Source: Ficedula albicollis (lineage: Eukaryota; Chordata; Aves; Passeriformes; Muscicapidae). Taken from it: a stretch of DNA of 64,000 nucleotides. How positions within the stretch are numbered: position 1 is the stretch's first letter; the number at the start of each line of letters is the position of its first letter. The translations under genes were made by a program, and so were the position numbers. The notes under the pieces were generated by a model. It was not told the origin of the DNA and searched no databases. It saw nothing but the letters and a program-made list of their open reading frames with translations. Of the stretch, positions 41,571-54,614 are shown piece after piece. The DNA lies in assembly GCF_000247815.1 (NCBI RefSeq), contig NW_004775929.1, forward strand, positions 469,328 through 533,327. Direction: 5' to 3'.

Positions 41571-44500
41571 AGTACTTTTGGAAAAGGAACATCATGATGA
41601 TTGGAAATGCTGACCTACCAAGGGGCACCTAATTCTATAAGGCACATTTATTTTCACCCTGGAACAGCATATTGTACCAGAATTAGATGACACGCTATGA
41701 AAACTTTGAGACTACTTTAGAACTATAAATATTTCCATGTAAAAATCTGAATCATATTGTGGATAGGAATCCTAATATTTGTACTTTAGCCTTTGGGGCT
41801 TAATAAACTTCAGGAGCAACATAAACACTTCTCAAAATATCTATCCAGCCTCCCCAGTGACAGTGAAGTTCTGATGGTACCACTGATATTTGGCCTGCTA
41901 TGGGGTTGTAGATTTCAATAATTGTGCATTGAAGAGGGAGAAGAGTATAGGAAAGCATCCGACAGCAACAGACACACTAAAGCACAGGCAAAATTTTGGA
42001 TTGAATCTTTTCAGTAACAGAGCTATGAACAGAGTCATAAAAGTGTATCACTGTGTGGAATGTAAGTAGAGGCACCATGATGTGCACAAACAGCAGGAGA
42101 TAGTCAGTAATATCCCAGGGTTTGATTTGTGGTCTGCTTTTACTTGCTAGTTTTTTGTATTTCAGCCTGTGACACATTGCTTACAGCCTCTGTGACTTAC
42201 TCTGTGAAGTGTAACTGGAACAAGTGATAAAAACTAAGTGTATTACCTGAAATAGATATATCCACTTTATTCCAAGGCAACAGACTTTTATTTTTGCTCA
42301 AAATCAAGTCCAAGAAACAGCTTACTGCTACAAGAGATTTCTCTTGTTTTAAAAAGGCATTGCATTTTAGAAATAATTAGAATTGAGTAAATTTGAAGAT
42401 AACATAACATGGTCTTCATCTTGATGAACAGCTATTTGGTCCTTAATTATAGACACAGGTTATTAGATCCATACTGATCATGATCAAAACCCAAAAGATT
42501 AAAATGTGTGCTTGTAAAAAACCAGAGTGTACAAGAACCAAGATAACTTATAGCTGACCAAATTAGAACATATTTTTCATGGGGATAACAGATGGCTTCC
42601 CAGCACAAAGCCAACATGTTGGAAAATATTCAGTTCCTCCTGTGAAAACTCAGAGTTTTACAGCACAAAACAAGACAATGGTTTGAAATGATCAGTCAGT
42701 TGCTCCAGTCTGGGTTTTTTAGGTAAATACTAAAATACTAAAATACTTAAACCTTGTTATTTAAGTGTGTTGATATCATTAAGTACATGTATAGCATGAA
42801 TGATCCCTGCCCAATAGATTGAATTTTTTTCTGAAGAAATGGAATAGTATCTTGTAAAAGAAATAAGAAAAATGGAAATTGTAATCAGCACTGTAATTTC
42901 TAAGTTAGAGGAAGAATTAACTCCCACACACAGAATAGTATGGGCTTTTTGTCGGCCTATGGCTTAATTTCAAGATTGTCTCAAAAATATTTTAGGTTTT
43001 CTAATGCAGATGTCCAAAAAATACGAAGAATATGTGAATTCATTTCACTTCAAAGGAGTTAGGATGCAGGTCTAACATTCAGTGGAACTGTAACATAAGT
43101 GTATATATCTCCGTATAATATAAAGTCCCATGTAATATAAAACTGTGATTTATGCAATTCTCAGAAAAATATAATGTATGCTGTGTATGAACATATTCCT
43201 TTAGGACCACGTTCTGCTTTTAGAACTCTGCACCATAAATGTCTATTGCCTGCTCAGCACTTGTTCTGCCAGAAATTAACTTTGATAAATGCCCACAAAT
43301 AAAAGGAGTCATTCTCTGAGAAAGAGAAATGCAGCACTGATTAAAAACAAGTGCTCAGAGAGATGCCTGCCTGTGCAAGGAAATTTTTCAGTGCCTGGCT
43401 TGTTCTATAATTTGACCATCATATTTGACCATTTCAAATGCTCTGACCAAAACAAGATCCTAAACCACACTGCTTCATGAATGATAGTCAATTGTAAATT
43501 AGTCAAATTAGAGATCTCAAGGCAAAAGACTATTATATAAACTACCACTATCTAATCATAACTTCTCCCTTATTATAAATCTCACAGTAAGATACGTAGA
43601 AGAATCTACTTTATCATTTTTGGCATGAGAAGAACAGATTTTTTAATTTATTATCTTATTTGCATATAAATAAAATTCTTTTAAAAAATGAAAAGTAAAG
43701 GATAACAGCAAGAATGAAATTCCACACTCTGACCGTGCTCTATAAATTTAAAGAAATTTCTTTCCTTTGTATTAAGTAGAGAATGGGCATTGAATTTCTT
43801 TTCTCCAGCAAAAAAAATATTTTTTTTACTTATCAAATGTATTAAATAGTTGCATTCTGGATTTATTACCTTCCTTAGAATGGATAATAATACTGAGCAA
43901 ATATATAATTCAATCAGTCACTGCCTTGCTGAGGGCATGAGGTTTCTGTGTTTTAAGTCTATTCAAACACAGATAAGGTAATATGGTAAATTCAGATGAC
44001 CCAACAGGATGTCAGAGTAGATGTCTCATTGAAAATAAAGGTTGGAATTCCAGTTGAGGGTAATATTGTGCATGAGACTCTGAAATCATTGTGTGTGTTG
44101 GCTGAGAAGTGTAAAAACTGCAGGACTTTCCCCAGAAACGACAGTTTCAGTCTTCTTGGTAAAATAATCCAGTGAGTGGGGGAACCATGAGTTAATTGAG
44201 AACCCAGTACCTGTGGGCTAATCAATTATTTAGAGATAAATTAGTCCTTCTGGTAGATTAATCTTGGACTGTTGGCTTCAAAACCTTCAAATCCCAGCGC
44301 ACGTGAAGAGTAAAAATAACACTTTCTGTTTAATACAGAGCAGAGGGTGAGCAGCGGTTGAGAGGAGGAGACAATGAGAAACCTTGATATCCATGACCGT
44401 GGCTGCAGCAGTTTTCCAGGACAGTCATGGAATCACATCTCTGCACTGCCTGGGTTCTGCAATCACCTTCTCAGAGTGTTGTGATGATTCATCAGGATGC

Positions 44501-45516
44501 AGCTGTAGTTTGTTCAAATTATATCGATTTCAGCTGTTTACCTTTAGCAAGGTCATAATCTGTTTAAGAGAAGATAATTCTGCAGGGGTACAGATCAGAC
44601 CAGGAAGCTCTGGAATGATCGCATGAAACAAACCAGGAATTTTATATCTTGCTTAAAGTTTAAAAGAAGAATTACAGGGAAATAAATAATAACATTAAGT
44701 TATTATAGTTAAATAATTAGCACTTGAATTGAAAAGACTGCCTATACTCCCTTACAATTAACTTGCTGTCACATCTACTTTACAAGATGTAATTTTCACC
44801 CACACACACATTTTACTTTCAGTCTGTGGCTTTTGCTGCACAGAGTTTGAAAATAAAGCAGTATGAGATGCAATAGTGCATTCAAGAATGCTTAGAAGTG
44901 ACATGGTGAGAAAGTCACTTGACAAGAGAATGTAAAAACGTGTCTCAAGCCAAGATATTCTCTTTTATAACTCAATTTTGCATCTTTGAGTTACACAACA
45001 TTTAAATTGCATTAGCTGTCCTCACGCACAACTCCTCAATTTGAGAATTATTTGAGTTTAATGTTCTTCTTTTCATTTTGAGAACTGTGAAAGAAAAGTG
45101 ATAAAGTTTTGTTGAGAAAAAGAATGAACTGTATGCATTCCAAGTGTTCTCTATTATATAATATGCTTGCAAGCAAATGTACTGAGTACAGTTATTCTGA
45201 TTTTTAATAACGAGTGATTCTGTAAAGCCCCAGAAGAATTTGCCAGACTATATTCTAAAGAACTCTGGGAATCTGAGCATATTGAAATCTAGTAATTTTC
45301 TATTCCATAAATCCTGAACATTATAATGAGCAGTAAGAGACTTTTTTCAGATGACTTAGCTTATTAAAATATAATTTCTTGGACTTAAGACTTCTTGCTA
45401 AACATGTTAATAGCTTCTCATAAGAGACCTTACCAATGTTTTCTGGTGTCAAAGTAGGAAAAGAAAATTTGAAATATAATTAAATTAGACAGGATAAGTG
45501 TATTATAAGATTATTT
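41571..45516. other. Unique AT-rich noncoding DNA
   Basis: About 3.9 kb without recognised gene, RNA or dispersed repeat. Open frames stay at or below 80 codons. Confidence 0.6.
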
Positions 45517-45838
45517 TAAAAAAAATCATGTCATCATTACATGAAATGATAACCAGTAATTGAAATATAAAGATGTAGGTATTGGGAAAAAAAGAAAAAA
45601 AAAAGAAAAAATTCTACACTTAAGTGAAAAACATAGACAAGTTCATGGCAAAAAAAAATCATGTCATCGTTACATGAAATGATAACCAGTAATTGAAATA
45701 TTTAAAAAAAATCATGTCATCATTACATGAAATGATAACCAGTAATTGAAATATAAAGATGTAGGTATTGGGAAAAAAAGAAAAAAAAAAGAAAAAATTC
45801 TACACTTAAGTGAAAAACATAGACAAGTTCATGGCAAA
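45517..45838 (+). repeat. Tandem duplication: full (about 134 bp), partial (about 50 bp), full (about 138 bp)
   Basis: Each copy has 'ATCATGTCATCATTACATG' at 45525, 45658 and 45711. The middle one stops after 'AGTAATTGAAATAT' and has CATCGTT for CATCATT. The two full copies continue through 'GATGTAGGTATTGGG', A-rich sequence and 'ACATAGACAAGTTCATGGCA' without a difference that I can see. Junctions fall in A runs. Confidence 0.9.
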
Positions 45839-46727
45839 GATAGGAAAGAAAAAAAAATTAATTGTTGGAAGAAACAGTCTTTGTTGAGTTCTATCAGGGA
45901 GACACTGACTTTATAGGAATCTTTACTGATTATAATAGGAGTTAAATCAAGTTCTTTAAGAGCAGTAGCTTAGCCAGAAGAGGTGAAAGCAATGCACAAA
46001 AAAGAGAAACACAAAAAGAATGAAAGCGTAGCTATAGACATTATTAAATTAGATACACTTTCACAGCAGAGAACCTGCAGTAAATAATTGCATGAGGAAA
46101 AAGCAAAATAATAAAGAGGAGATGAAGGATGACATAGGAAAGCAGTGGAGGAAATGTTTATAATAAAAACAAAAACTCCAAAATGTGTACAACTTTTAAC
46201 TTATTCTTCCACTTAGCTCTATCAGAGATGCATTGTGTTAAAATAACTCAGATTTATCACGGCCCCAAGCTAAAATAAAAAAAGTTACTACCAATAATTC
46301 CATCATGGGCTAATGCACTGACTGAGATTGTATCCTAGCTGTGGAAACCATATCTTCATCATTTTTTTGCCATTTCGCTCCTGAGGAGACCTGTTAATTG
46401 CACATATATTATTCTGGAGTATTGATTGTTCTATTCTGTGAGCACAGGAGAAGAAATCAAGATCAACTGGGGCCTCTGGGAGCAGGTAATGAGGCTTGAC
46501 TTTTCAGAGCTGTGTTTCTGCTGCAGCCATCGATATGAGCACGAGGTGCAGGATACTCACTCTGCCTCTGCCCTGCCAGGAGAGCAGAAAAAAAGCATGG
46601 CAAAAATATTATTTACCGGCGTAAATTAATAAAGAATTAAGAATTATTTTCAGGTGGAAAACATGGATCAAAGCTGCAAATCAGTGAAAAGACATTAACT
46701 CCTCCTTATGGTCAAACTGACAGCTAC
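45839..46727. other. Unique AT-rich noncoding DNA
   Basis: No gene supported. A short plus-strand frame at 46426-46629 contains a possible donor site (GAGCAG|GTAATG near 46485), which is not enough to call an exon. Confidence 0.5.
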
Positions 46728-46966
46728 TTTAGATTGGATATTAGGAGGAAATTCTTCTCTGAGAAAATAGAGGAGGGGCTGGGATGGAATTTCCAGAGAA
46801 GCTGTGGCTGCCCCTGGATCCCTGGAAGTGTCCAAGGCCAGGTTACAGGGGGCCTGGAGAAGCCTGGAATATTGGAAATTGTCCCTGCCCATGGCAGGTG
46901 GTGGAACAGGATGATCTTTAAATTCCTTTCCAAACCAAACCATTCTGTGACTCCACAATTTTAAAA
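46728..46966 (+). mobile_element. CR1 LINE 3' fragment
   Basis: The order is 'AGATTGGATATTAGGAGGAA', 'ATTCTTCTCTGAGAAAATAG', 'GCTGGGATGGAATTTCCAGA', 'GCTGTGGCTGCCCCTGGATC', 'GTGTCCAAGGCCAGGTTACA', 'TTGTCCCTGCCCATGGCAGG', 'ATGATCTTTAAATTCCTTTC' and 'AAACCATTCTGTGACTC'. It is a nearly complete avian CR1 3' region of about 240 bases with its tail. It has no ORF and is not mobile on its own. Confidence 0.92.
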
Positions 46967-48761
46967 TGAACCATCTAGAACATGTGGAAAGCTCTAATGC
47001 CTGGAAATGCCAACCAGCCAACCATTTAACCAGAGCCTACTCTGAAGACTACACAGAAAAAAACCATAAAATTTCCAGAAACATAGAATAAATATCCATC
47101 ACACACTTGTTTGCATGTCCCAACAACCATAATACAATTTTTGGCACTTCCCACTTGGTGAGGAAAGGTGAGCTCAGGCAGCTGCTTTGATATAAAGACC
47201 CTGTTTTCTAACAACCTCACTTTTTACTTTTGATTGCAGGCACACCTGCAATCTCACCTTATTTTATAAACACATCTTCAACGTGAAGTGTCATAACCTT
47301 CATTACCCTTATAGGCTCCTATCTTTGAGTTGTTGAAATCACTTTATCATTTTCTCTCATTTTATCACACACTATTTCTCTCATTCAGTATTGGGTAAGG
47401 CATCAAGATTACCAATATGAATTATGAAGGAAAAATTACTGTGGTTTTTGAATAATAAAAGTTATAGCTCTGCAAATGCAGTGGAGGAACTCAGCAGCTG
47501 CTCCCAAAACTAGCAATTTAAAATACATAAAGGCAATCCAAGAGCCAGAAGTAAACAGAGAAAAGAACAAATTTAAAGGTATTTTTTACAGGGTTAGGTT
47601 AGCACTGCAATCTTTTAAAATCAGAACTTTGCCATTAATGCTGCCAACTAATTAGTAACTAGTCATCCAAAGTCACTCTTCCTATAATTCTCCTAAGGGC
47701 AATAAAATACGCCAGATATTAATTTGTCTCATTATGTTCTCCAGTGGGATCATCTGAGGTCTCAAATTTTTATTGCAATACATGAAATTTTAACAAGTGT
47801 AGCTTGAGAAAGAATCTATGACCTTTCTAGCCTACTCTGAGTATTTAAAAACTGAACTGGGAGAGGAACATCTCAGTTTTTGTAGAAGCTCTTGGTGTCT
47901 TATAAGAAAAGAGCAATCACCACTTTTTTTTCTTTTTTTCATGTAGATTTTTAAAAGTTAGTAAGAGTTTCTTCAGAAAATCTCTGCATTGTTTGGGGAT
48001 TACTTCCAGAAAATTAGAGTTATTGTTTCTCTCAGTCAGTGAAATAATTTTCAGTGAAATTTCCCTTAATGCAATTGCATATATACTGTTAGAAAAATAG
48101 GCTGAAATTAAAAGATGGAGTGTAATTTGTCTTTCAAAGACTGATCTATAATAGCAAAACTATATTTAATAGAAGTTTCAAAAACATTTGCAAACACCTA
48201 AAGTTTTCTGGAAAGCAGTTCTGATCACCTTTTACCTGAAAAGAAACAAATGTGAACACATATTTAGGGTTAAGCATTCTATAGTGTCTAACCTTGTTAT
48301 TCTTAAGAAAAACATAAGAGAACACAAACTAAACTAAAGAAAACAAAAGAAAAATCTGAATACTTTTTTTTCCCCGTTTTACTTTTTTTTTTTTTCTGGT
48401 CAAAATTCTTCTACCTTTCCAGTTACCTGTCTCTGTACACAATTTATTCATGTGCATGTCAGGCAGGACCAATACTTGCTGTTTAGGGAGCATGAATTTC
48501 ATTTTAATATTTGTTTCTGTACGTTTCTCTAAAGACCCATGCCTTTGACATTTTGGATCAAGGAATAATATCTGAATAACTGATGACTTAGCACGCTCTG
48601 CTGTGTATAATTTCATTCATACTAGGTTTGATTTCCTAAATCTCACTGTGTAAAGGTATGTATGTACCTTCTTTCCCAGATGACAAATTATCATCTCACT
48701 ATAAAAACATATGATGCCTGAAATTCAAAGGAGCAGCCAAGACTTTACTTTAATCCTACAA
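46967..48761. other. Unique AT-rich noncoding DNA
   Basis: Nothing recognised apart from short T runs near 47.93 and 48.37 kb. Confidence 0.55.
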
Positions 48762-49450
48762 GCATCATGACTTGCCTGGAATAAAAAGCAGAGTTGACTA
48801 AACTCTGAGTTGCAATTTCCTGTCAATCCATCAACTGGGATTAGTCAGCTCACAGCAGTGTAAAGATTGTCTAGTAGGAAACACATTTCTGTGGGATGAG
48901 GTGCTCTAAGAACGCAGTGGTAGTCAGAGAAAAAAATCTAATTTATGATGACAGCTTTCTCAAGAACAGGTAACCTTCAAACGAGCAGAGATGTTCACCC
49001 AAGATACATTTTCTTATTAGAAATCCTGTCTCAACAGCACAATGATAGTTGTGTAGTGTTTTTTTTGGGGTGTTTGTTCTTATTTTTCCTTTTTTTTTTT
49101 TTTTTTGCATCATGACTTGCCTGGAATAAAAAGCAGAGTTGACTAAACTCTGAGTTGCAATTTCCTGTCAATCCATCAACTGGGATTAGTCAGCTCACAG
49201 CAGTGTAAAGATTGTCTAGTAGGAAACACATTTCTGTGGGATGAGGTGCTCTAAGAACGCAGTGGTAGTCAGAGAAAAAAATCTAATTTATGATGACAGC
49301 TTTCTCAAGAACAGGTAACCTTCAAACGAGCAGAGATGTTCACCCAAGATACATTTTCTTATTAGAAATCCTGTCTCAACAGCACAATGATAGTTGTGTG
49401 GTGGTTTTTTTGGGGTGTTTGTTCTTTTTTTTTCCTTTTTTTTTTTTTTA
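48762..49450 (+). repeat. Tandem duplication of 345 bp joined at a poly-T run
   Basis: Copy 1 (48762-49106) and copy 2 (49107-49450) start 'GCATCATGACTTGCCTGGAA' and end in a run of T after 'GGGTGTTTGTTCTT'. They look identical until the last 60 bases. There I see GTGTAGTGTTTT versus GTGTGGTGGTTT and TTATTTTTCC versus TTTTTTTTCC. Differences only next to the T run suggest read errors at a homopolymer. Confidence 0.9.
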
Positions 49451-51676
49451 TGTTGAAGAATATTCTGTCAATACAATCAATACTGTCAGAATGAAGACTG
49501 TGAAATCTAATGAGCATCTCCATTCTAGTCATACTTATTACTGCAATTTTGGTTGTAATTTATGTCTTCTATTATGCGCATTTTGAGAACTGACAAAACT
49601 GAACTCCACAAGTGAGAGGTCAGCCTTGTGATTTCTTCAATCATGTAAATATTGCAACAATTTTTGAGGTTCTTTGAGCTGCAGACAGCGTAGGGATATT
49701 CTTTTTGATATTCTTATGCTTCTCACATTCTGTGGTTGTCCATCTGTACAACAATTGCTACGACTTCTGCCAAATTTTATACTGTTCTATCATCTGCCTT
49801 GCTGCTATAATAACCTACTGAGTGTTTAAATCAAGGAAGAACTGAAGGGTGATATTTCTTTGGGCATTTTCAGTGTGCATCAGTCTATTTAGAGCCAAAG
49901 AAGTGGTGTATGATAGCAGAGAACTCTCCAAAACCCAGCATCTTTACAGGCCATAATTCCAGCTGTTCCATAAACTTGCACAGTAAAAGCTCTCTGGACT
50001 GAGGATAGCTGTGAAATTCCAATTGAATATAGTGGGTGGAAAACCAAACCATTAAACTACGTTTCACAGACTTTCCACAATGTGTGGGTCCTTTGGTTTG
50101 TTTATTTTTTTCTTTGTATTTCATTGTACCTCTTTATAATCTCTTTTTCCTTTTCAGCAGTGTTAGTGTTAACTTTTTTTCCACAAAGTTGTCATATCTC
50201 CAATATAAAAGTTAAATCAACTCCCAAGGGGAAATTATATGTATATTTGCACTTATTTGTCAGTATTGCTTCAATTCTCCAGTAAAAAAGAAGGAAAATA
50301 TAAATTAAAACAAAAACCCACAATTTAACTCCAACAACTTGGAAACATCCCCTTAAAATACCACTTTGGCTCAGTTAATTATTCCCTGTCTCACTGCCTT
50401 AATGTTGAGCACCATGTGTTACTGTGGCCATGACACTGCATTGAATTAACAAAGAAATTATTCCTTTGTTTTCGTTGTATAATGTTTGATATTTATCCAA
50501 GTGCAGTTTGTGTTCTGATCTGACTTATTCCAGCCTAGATGAAGAGATTTTATTTTTCTCTAGGGTTGTTGCAACTATGCAGATTTTGAACTATCTGATC
50601 TGGTTTCATCTGATCTAAAAAAACCCAGCTCAACATTTTTCATTACTGAGAAGCATCTAAACACCACTATAAATCTAAGCAGAAAAGGTCATTCTTAACA
50701 TGTTTCCTGATTTAAGCATCCAGTGGATTAAAGAAGCAGATGGGCAGACTGAAAATGTTTGTTGATATGCCAGAACAAAATGGATGCCACCTGAGCTCTA
50801 AAATAAATCTACTGCTATTCCCAAGATCAGTTCCCTCTGGCCTCAAAAATGTAAAAGCTAAAAAGATCAATATCAAATTTTCAGTGATGTAGTTTTTCAT
50901 ATTGAAGAACATGTTCCATCTGTTGGAATGTGATTTTCAGGGGACTGGAAAAGACAGGCAGAAATTCAGCTTCCTTTAAAGAGCCCTATGTCAGTGCATT
51001 AAGAACAGGTAAATCAGGCACAGAGTTCTTTTAAGTACATGAAATTGCTAATCTCCTGCTTTGTGTCTTCCCTTGGTAGCTAGATTTCCTCCTTGGAGAT
51101 GCTCAGATGTCCCAGCAACATTCATCACAGTGATGCCTTTTTAAGTGTATATCCATCACCTTAAAATTAAAATGACAAATGGTATTTAGTTGCTGCCTTA
51201 GGATTTTAAATTGGTTTAGCAAATTAGCAATGGAGATGGAGAGGCTGCTTTTTACAGACATTTATCTGGTAGAGATTGAGAGAAACTAATTTCTCCTGAC
51301 TGCTCAGTCAAAATACCCAAAGATGAAATCATTATGCTGCATTTAGCATGCAGCCCAAAGTTTTAATTGGACTTTCATCACTGCCTTGGAACAGACAATA
51401 GAAGGGAGAGCAAAGGGGCTCCACATTACCGAGGTCTCCCAGTCAACCTGCCACAAACATAATGGACACGATGCCTGAAGTTTTTTTAGCTTTTTATATA
51501 TTTTTCATGTATTTGTAGCTTTGTAGACCGTTAATACATAGTTATAACTTCCAGTGTTTTTGCTGCCCTCTCCCATTTAACAAACCTGTACTAATACAAT
51601 TTTGAAATTTGCTTTTAGTCTAGCAAAGACACTTGGTTTTGCACCATATATCAGTCACAATAAAATAAAGTAGGGC
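49451..51676. other. Unique AT-rich noncoding DNA
   Basis: No gene or repeat recognised over about 2.2 kb. Confidence 0.55.
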
Positions 51677-53928
51677 TAAAATATCAGAACTTGTGAGAAA
51701 AGAACCTGTGTGGAAATTACGTAACCAACTGTTCTTCTAACTGGGCTATATTTGTTACACATACTAATCAAATAATTTATCAAAATTGTAGAAATACTGT
51801 GAAACGTGTGCATACCCCCATATTGTGAACTTCAAAGCCTTCAACTAAAAATTTGCTTTTATATTATAATTTTAACACTGTTTGGAAAAGTTTCTGTTTT
51901 TATTCTAGGGAACAGACAGATGCCTCACCTGGGCTGAGAGAAACCTGATAGGAAAAGATCCTGTTTAAGTTTTTCTGGAGAAATGAAAAATATAGAGGAA
52001 AAAAAGAGAAAAATTTAAAGATAACTAGTTGGAGTTTAAGTGAGAGATTCTGGAATCTGGAGTAGGAATATTATACCTTAGCTCTGCCTTTTCTTGCCTT
52101 ACCTAAGCTCCCATTTTATGCAGCTTGTGATGCTTGTGCATATTTTCACTAAGGTTTTCCTCCCACTAAGGAAAGGGTTTTGTCACCATCAGGAGCTGTG
52201 GATGTGCTGCCCACCTTGTTATCTGACCTGACAAATCATGCTGAAAAAACGTCTAGTCAAAAAAACACCCGAATTCACACCATGAGTGAGAAGATCCTTC
52301 TCTAGATTGAGGGACTTCCTCTGGAAATGCGTCACTTGCATTCATGGAGGGAGTGGGCAAAAGGAGCTGTGATGTTACCAGAAGGATTGCTTTGATCTTT
52401 ACCAAAAAAAAACCAAAAAACCCCTGCTTCAGACTTACCTAACAATGTCAGCAGTATATTAAAATACATAAAAATGATGAGGTTAGCAGCATAGAGACAA
52501 GTACTTGGAATAAGATCCAGATAATTTCTTTGTACTGTGTCTTGAATTCTTGATAGAGACAGAGCTGATATCTCAGGTTTTTTTTATTTTTCCCCAGACT
52601 TTTCATACCCTAGTGCAACTGCTAGAAATTCACTGTGAGTGTTTGCAGGGAAATTTGATCTGCAAGGGCATTTTCATGTGATGTTGCCCCATAGCTCCGA
52701 CAGAAAATTCAATGCCTCACAGAATGAATTTTCTCAAGAATAAACAGATCTGGGGTATTTTCTACAATTTTCCATCTCTGTCATAAGCATACTGATGAGT
52801 AACTATGTATTTTAGTGACATTTTCTAAAAAACAAGGATGGGATGTAACCTATATCAGTTTGGGCTTAAGGATCTGAAAGCTACTTAAGTCTGAATAAAA
52901 AAATTTAGCCTACCTAAATTTTTTAAGGAAACATCCTATCTGTAGTGAAGTAGAGAGTCAGCCATTTCTGATGGAATAATATAGGTAACAGTAATCACAA
53001 ATAAAATTTGTAATTCTGGAAGGGAGAGAGAGGGAAAGAGACATTTCAATAAAAATATCAGAACTTGTGAGAAAAGAACCTGTATGGAAATTACGTAACC
53101 AACTGTTCTTCTAACTGGGCTATATTTGTTACACATACTAATCAAATAATTTATCAAAATTGTAGAAATACTGTGAAACGTGTGCATACCCCCATATTGT
53201 GAACTTCAAAGCCTTCAACTAAAAATTTGCTTTTATATTATAATTTTAACACTGTTTGGAAAAGTTTCTGTTTTTATTCTAGGGAACAGACAGATGCCTC
53301 ACCTGGGCTGAGAGAAACCTGATAGGAAAAGATCCTGTTTAAGTTTTTCTGGAGAAATGAAAAATATAGAGGAAAAAAAGAGAAAAATTTAAAGATAACT
53401 AGTTGGAGTTTAAGTGAGAGATTCTGGAATCTGGAGTAGGAATATTATACCTTAGCCCTGCCTTTTCTTGCCTTACCTACGCTCCCATTTTATGCAGCTT
53501 GTGATGCTTGTGCATATTTTCACTAAGGTTTTCCTCCCACTAAGGAAAGGGTTTTGTCACCATCAGGAGCTGTGGATGTGCTGCCCACCTTGTTATCTGA
53601 CCTGACAAATCATGCTGAAAAAACGTCTAGTCAAAAAAACACCCGAATTCACACCATGAGTGAGAAGATCCTTCTCTAGATTGAGGGACTTCCTCTGGAA
53701 ATGCGTCACTTGCATTCATGGAGGGAGTGGGCAAAAGGAGCTGTGATGTTACCAGAAGGATGCTTTGATCTTTACCAAAAAAAAACCAAAAAACCCCTGC
53801 TTCAGACTTACCTAACAATGTCAGCAGTATATTAAAATACATAAAAATGATGAGGTTAGCAGCATAGAGACAAGTACTTGGAATAAGATCCAGATAATTT
53901 CTTTGTACTGTGTCTTGAATCACTGATT

Positions 53929-54054
53929 TCTTGATAGAGACAGAGCTGATATCTCGCTTTTTTTTTTATTTTTCCCCAGACTTTTCATACCTCTTGATAG
54001 AGACAGAGCTGATATCTCAGGTTTTTTTTATTTTTCCCCAGACTTTTCATACCC
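53929..54054 (+). repeat. 63-bp nested tandem repeat
   Basis: 'TCTTGATAGAGACAGAGCTG' occurs at 53929 and again at 53992. Each is followed by 'ATATCTC', a T run and 'TTTTTCCCCAGACTTTTCAT'. The first has TCGCTTTT and the second TCAGGTTT. Copy 1 of the large duplication has only one such unit, at about 52550. Confidence 0.85.
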
Positions 54055-54290
54055 TAGTGCAACTGCTAGAAATTCACTGTGAGTGTTTGCAGGGAAATTT
54101 GATCTGCAAGGGCATTTTCATGTGATGTTGCCCCATAGCTCCGACAGAAAATTCAATGCCTCACAGAATGACCTAATGCAACTGCTAGAAATTCACTGTG
54201 AGTGTTTGCAGGGAAATTTGATCTGCAAGGGCATTTTCATGTGATGTTGCCCCATAGCTCCGACAGAAAATTCAATGCCTCACAGAATGA
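54054..54290 (+). repeat. 119-bp nested tandem repeat
   Basis: 'CTAGTGCAACTGCTAGAAAT' at 54054 and 'CTAATGCAACTGCTAGAAAT' at 54173, each running through 'GATCTGCAAGGGCATTTTCA' to 'CTCACAGAATGA'. It is present once in the first copy of the large duplication. Confidence 0.85.
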
Positions 54291-54614
54291 ATTTTCTCAA
54301 GAATAAACAGATCTGGGGTATTTTCTACAATTTTCCATCTCTGTCATAAGCATACTGATGAGTAACTATGTATTTTAGTGACATTTTCTAAAAAACAAGG
54401 ATGGGATGTAACCTATATCAGTTTGGGCTTAAGGATCTGAAAGCTACTTAAGTCTGAATAAAAAAATTTAGCCTACCTAAATTTTTTAAGGAAACATCCT
54501 ATCTGTAGTGAAGTAGAGAGTCAGCCATTTCTGATGGAATAATATAGGTAACAGTAATCACAAATAAAATTTGTAATTCTGGAAGGGAGAGAGAGGGAAA
54601 GAGACATTTCAATA

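Larger units (their letters stand above)
51677..54614 (+). repeat. Tandem duplication of about 1,374 bp, second copy with two nested partial repeats
   Basis: Copy 1 (51677-53050) and copy 2 (53051-54614) share 'ATATCAGAACTTGTGAGAAA' at the start and 'GAGACATTTCAATAAAA' at the end. By eye I find three substitutions (CTGTGTGG/CTGTATGG, TAGCTCTG/TAGCCCTG, CCTAAGCTC/CCTACGCTC) and one missing T (GGATTGC/GGATGC). Copy 2 is 189 bases longer because of internal repeats of 63 bp (53929 and 53992) and 119 bp (54054 and 54173). It is either a recent duplication or two alleles placed in series. Confidence 0.92.

Noticed and set aside
46426..46629. Possible exon with donor site GAGCAG|GTAATG near 46485
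   Set aside because: The upstream acceptor region is weak, the frame is short, and I recognise no protein similarity.
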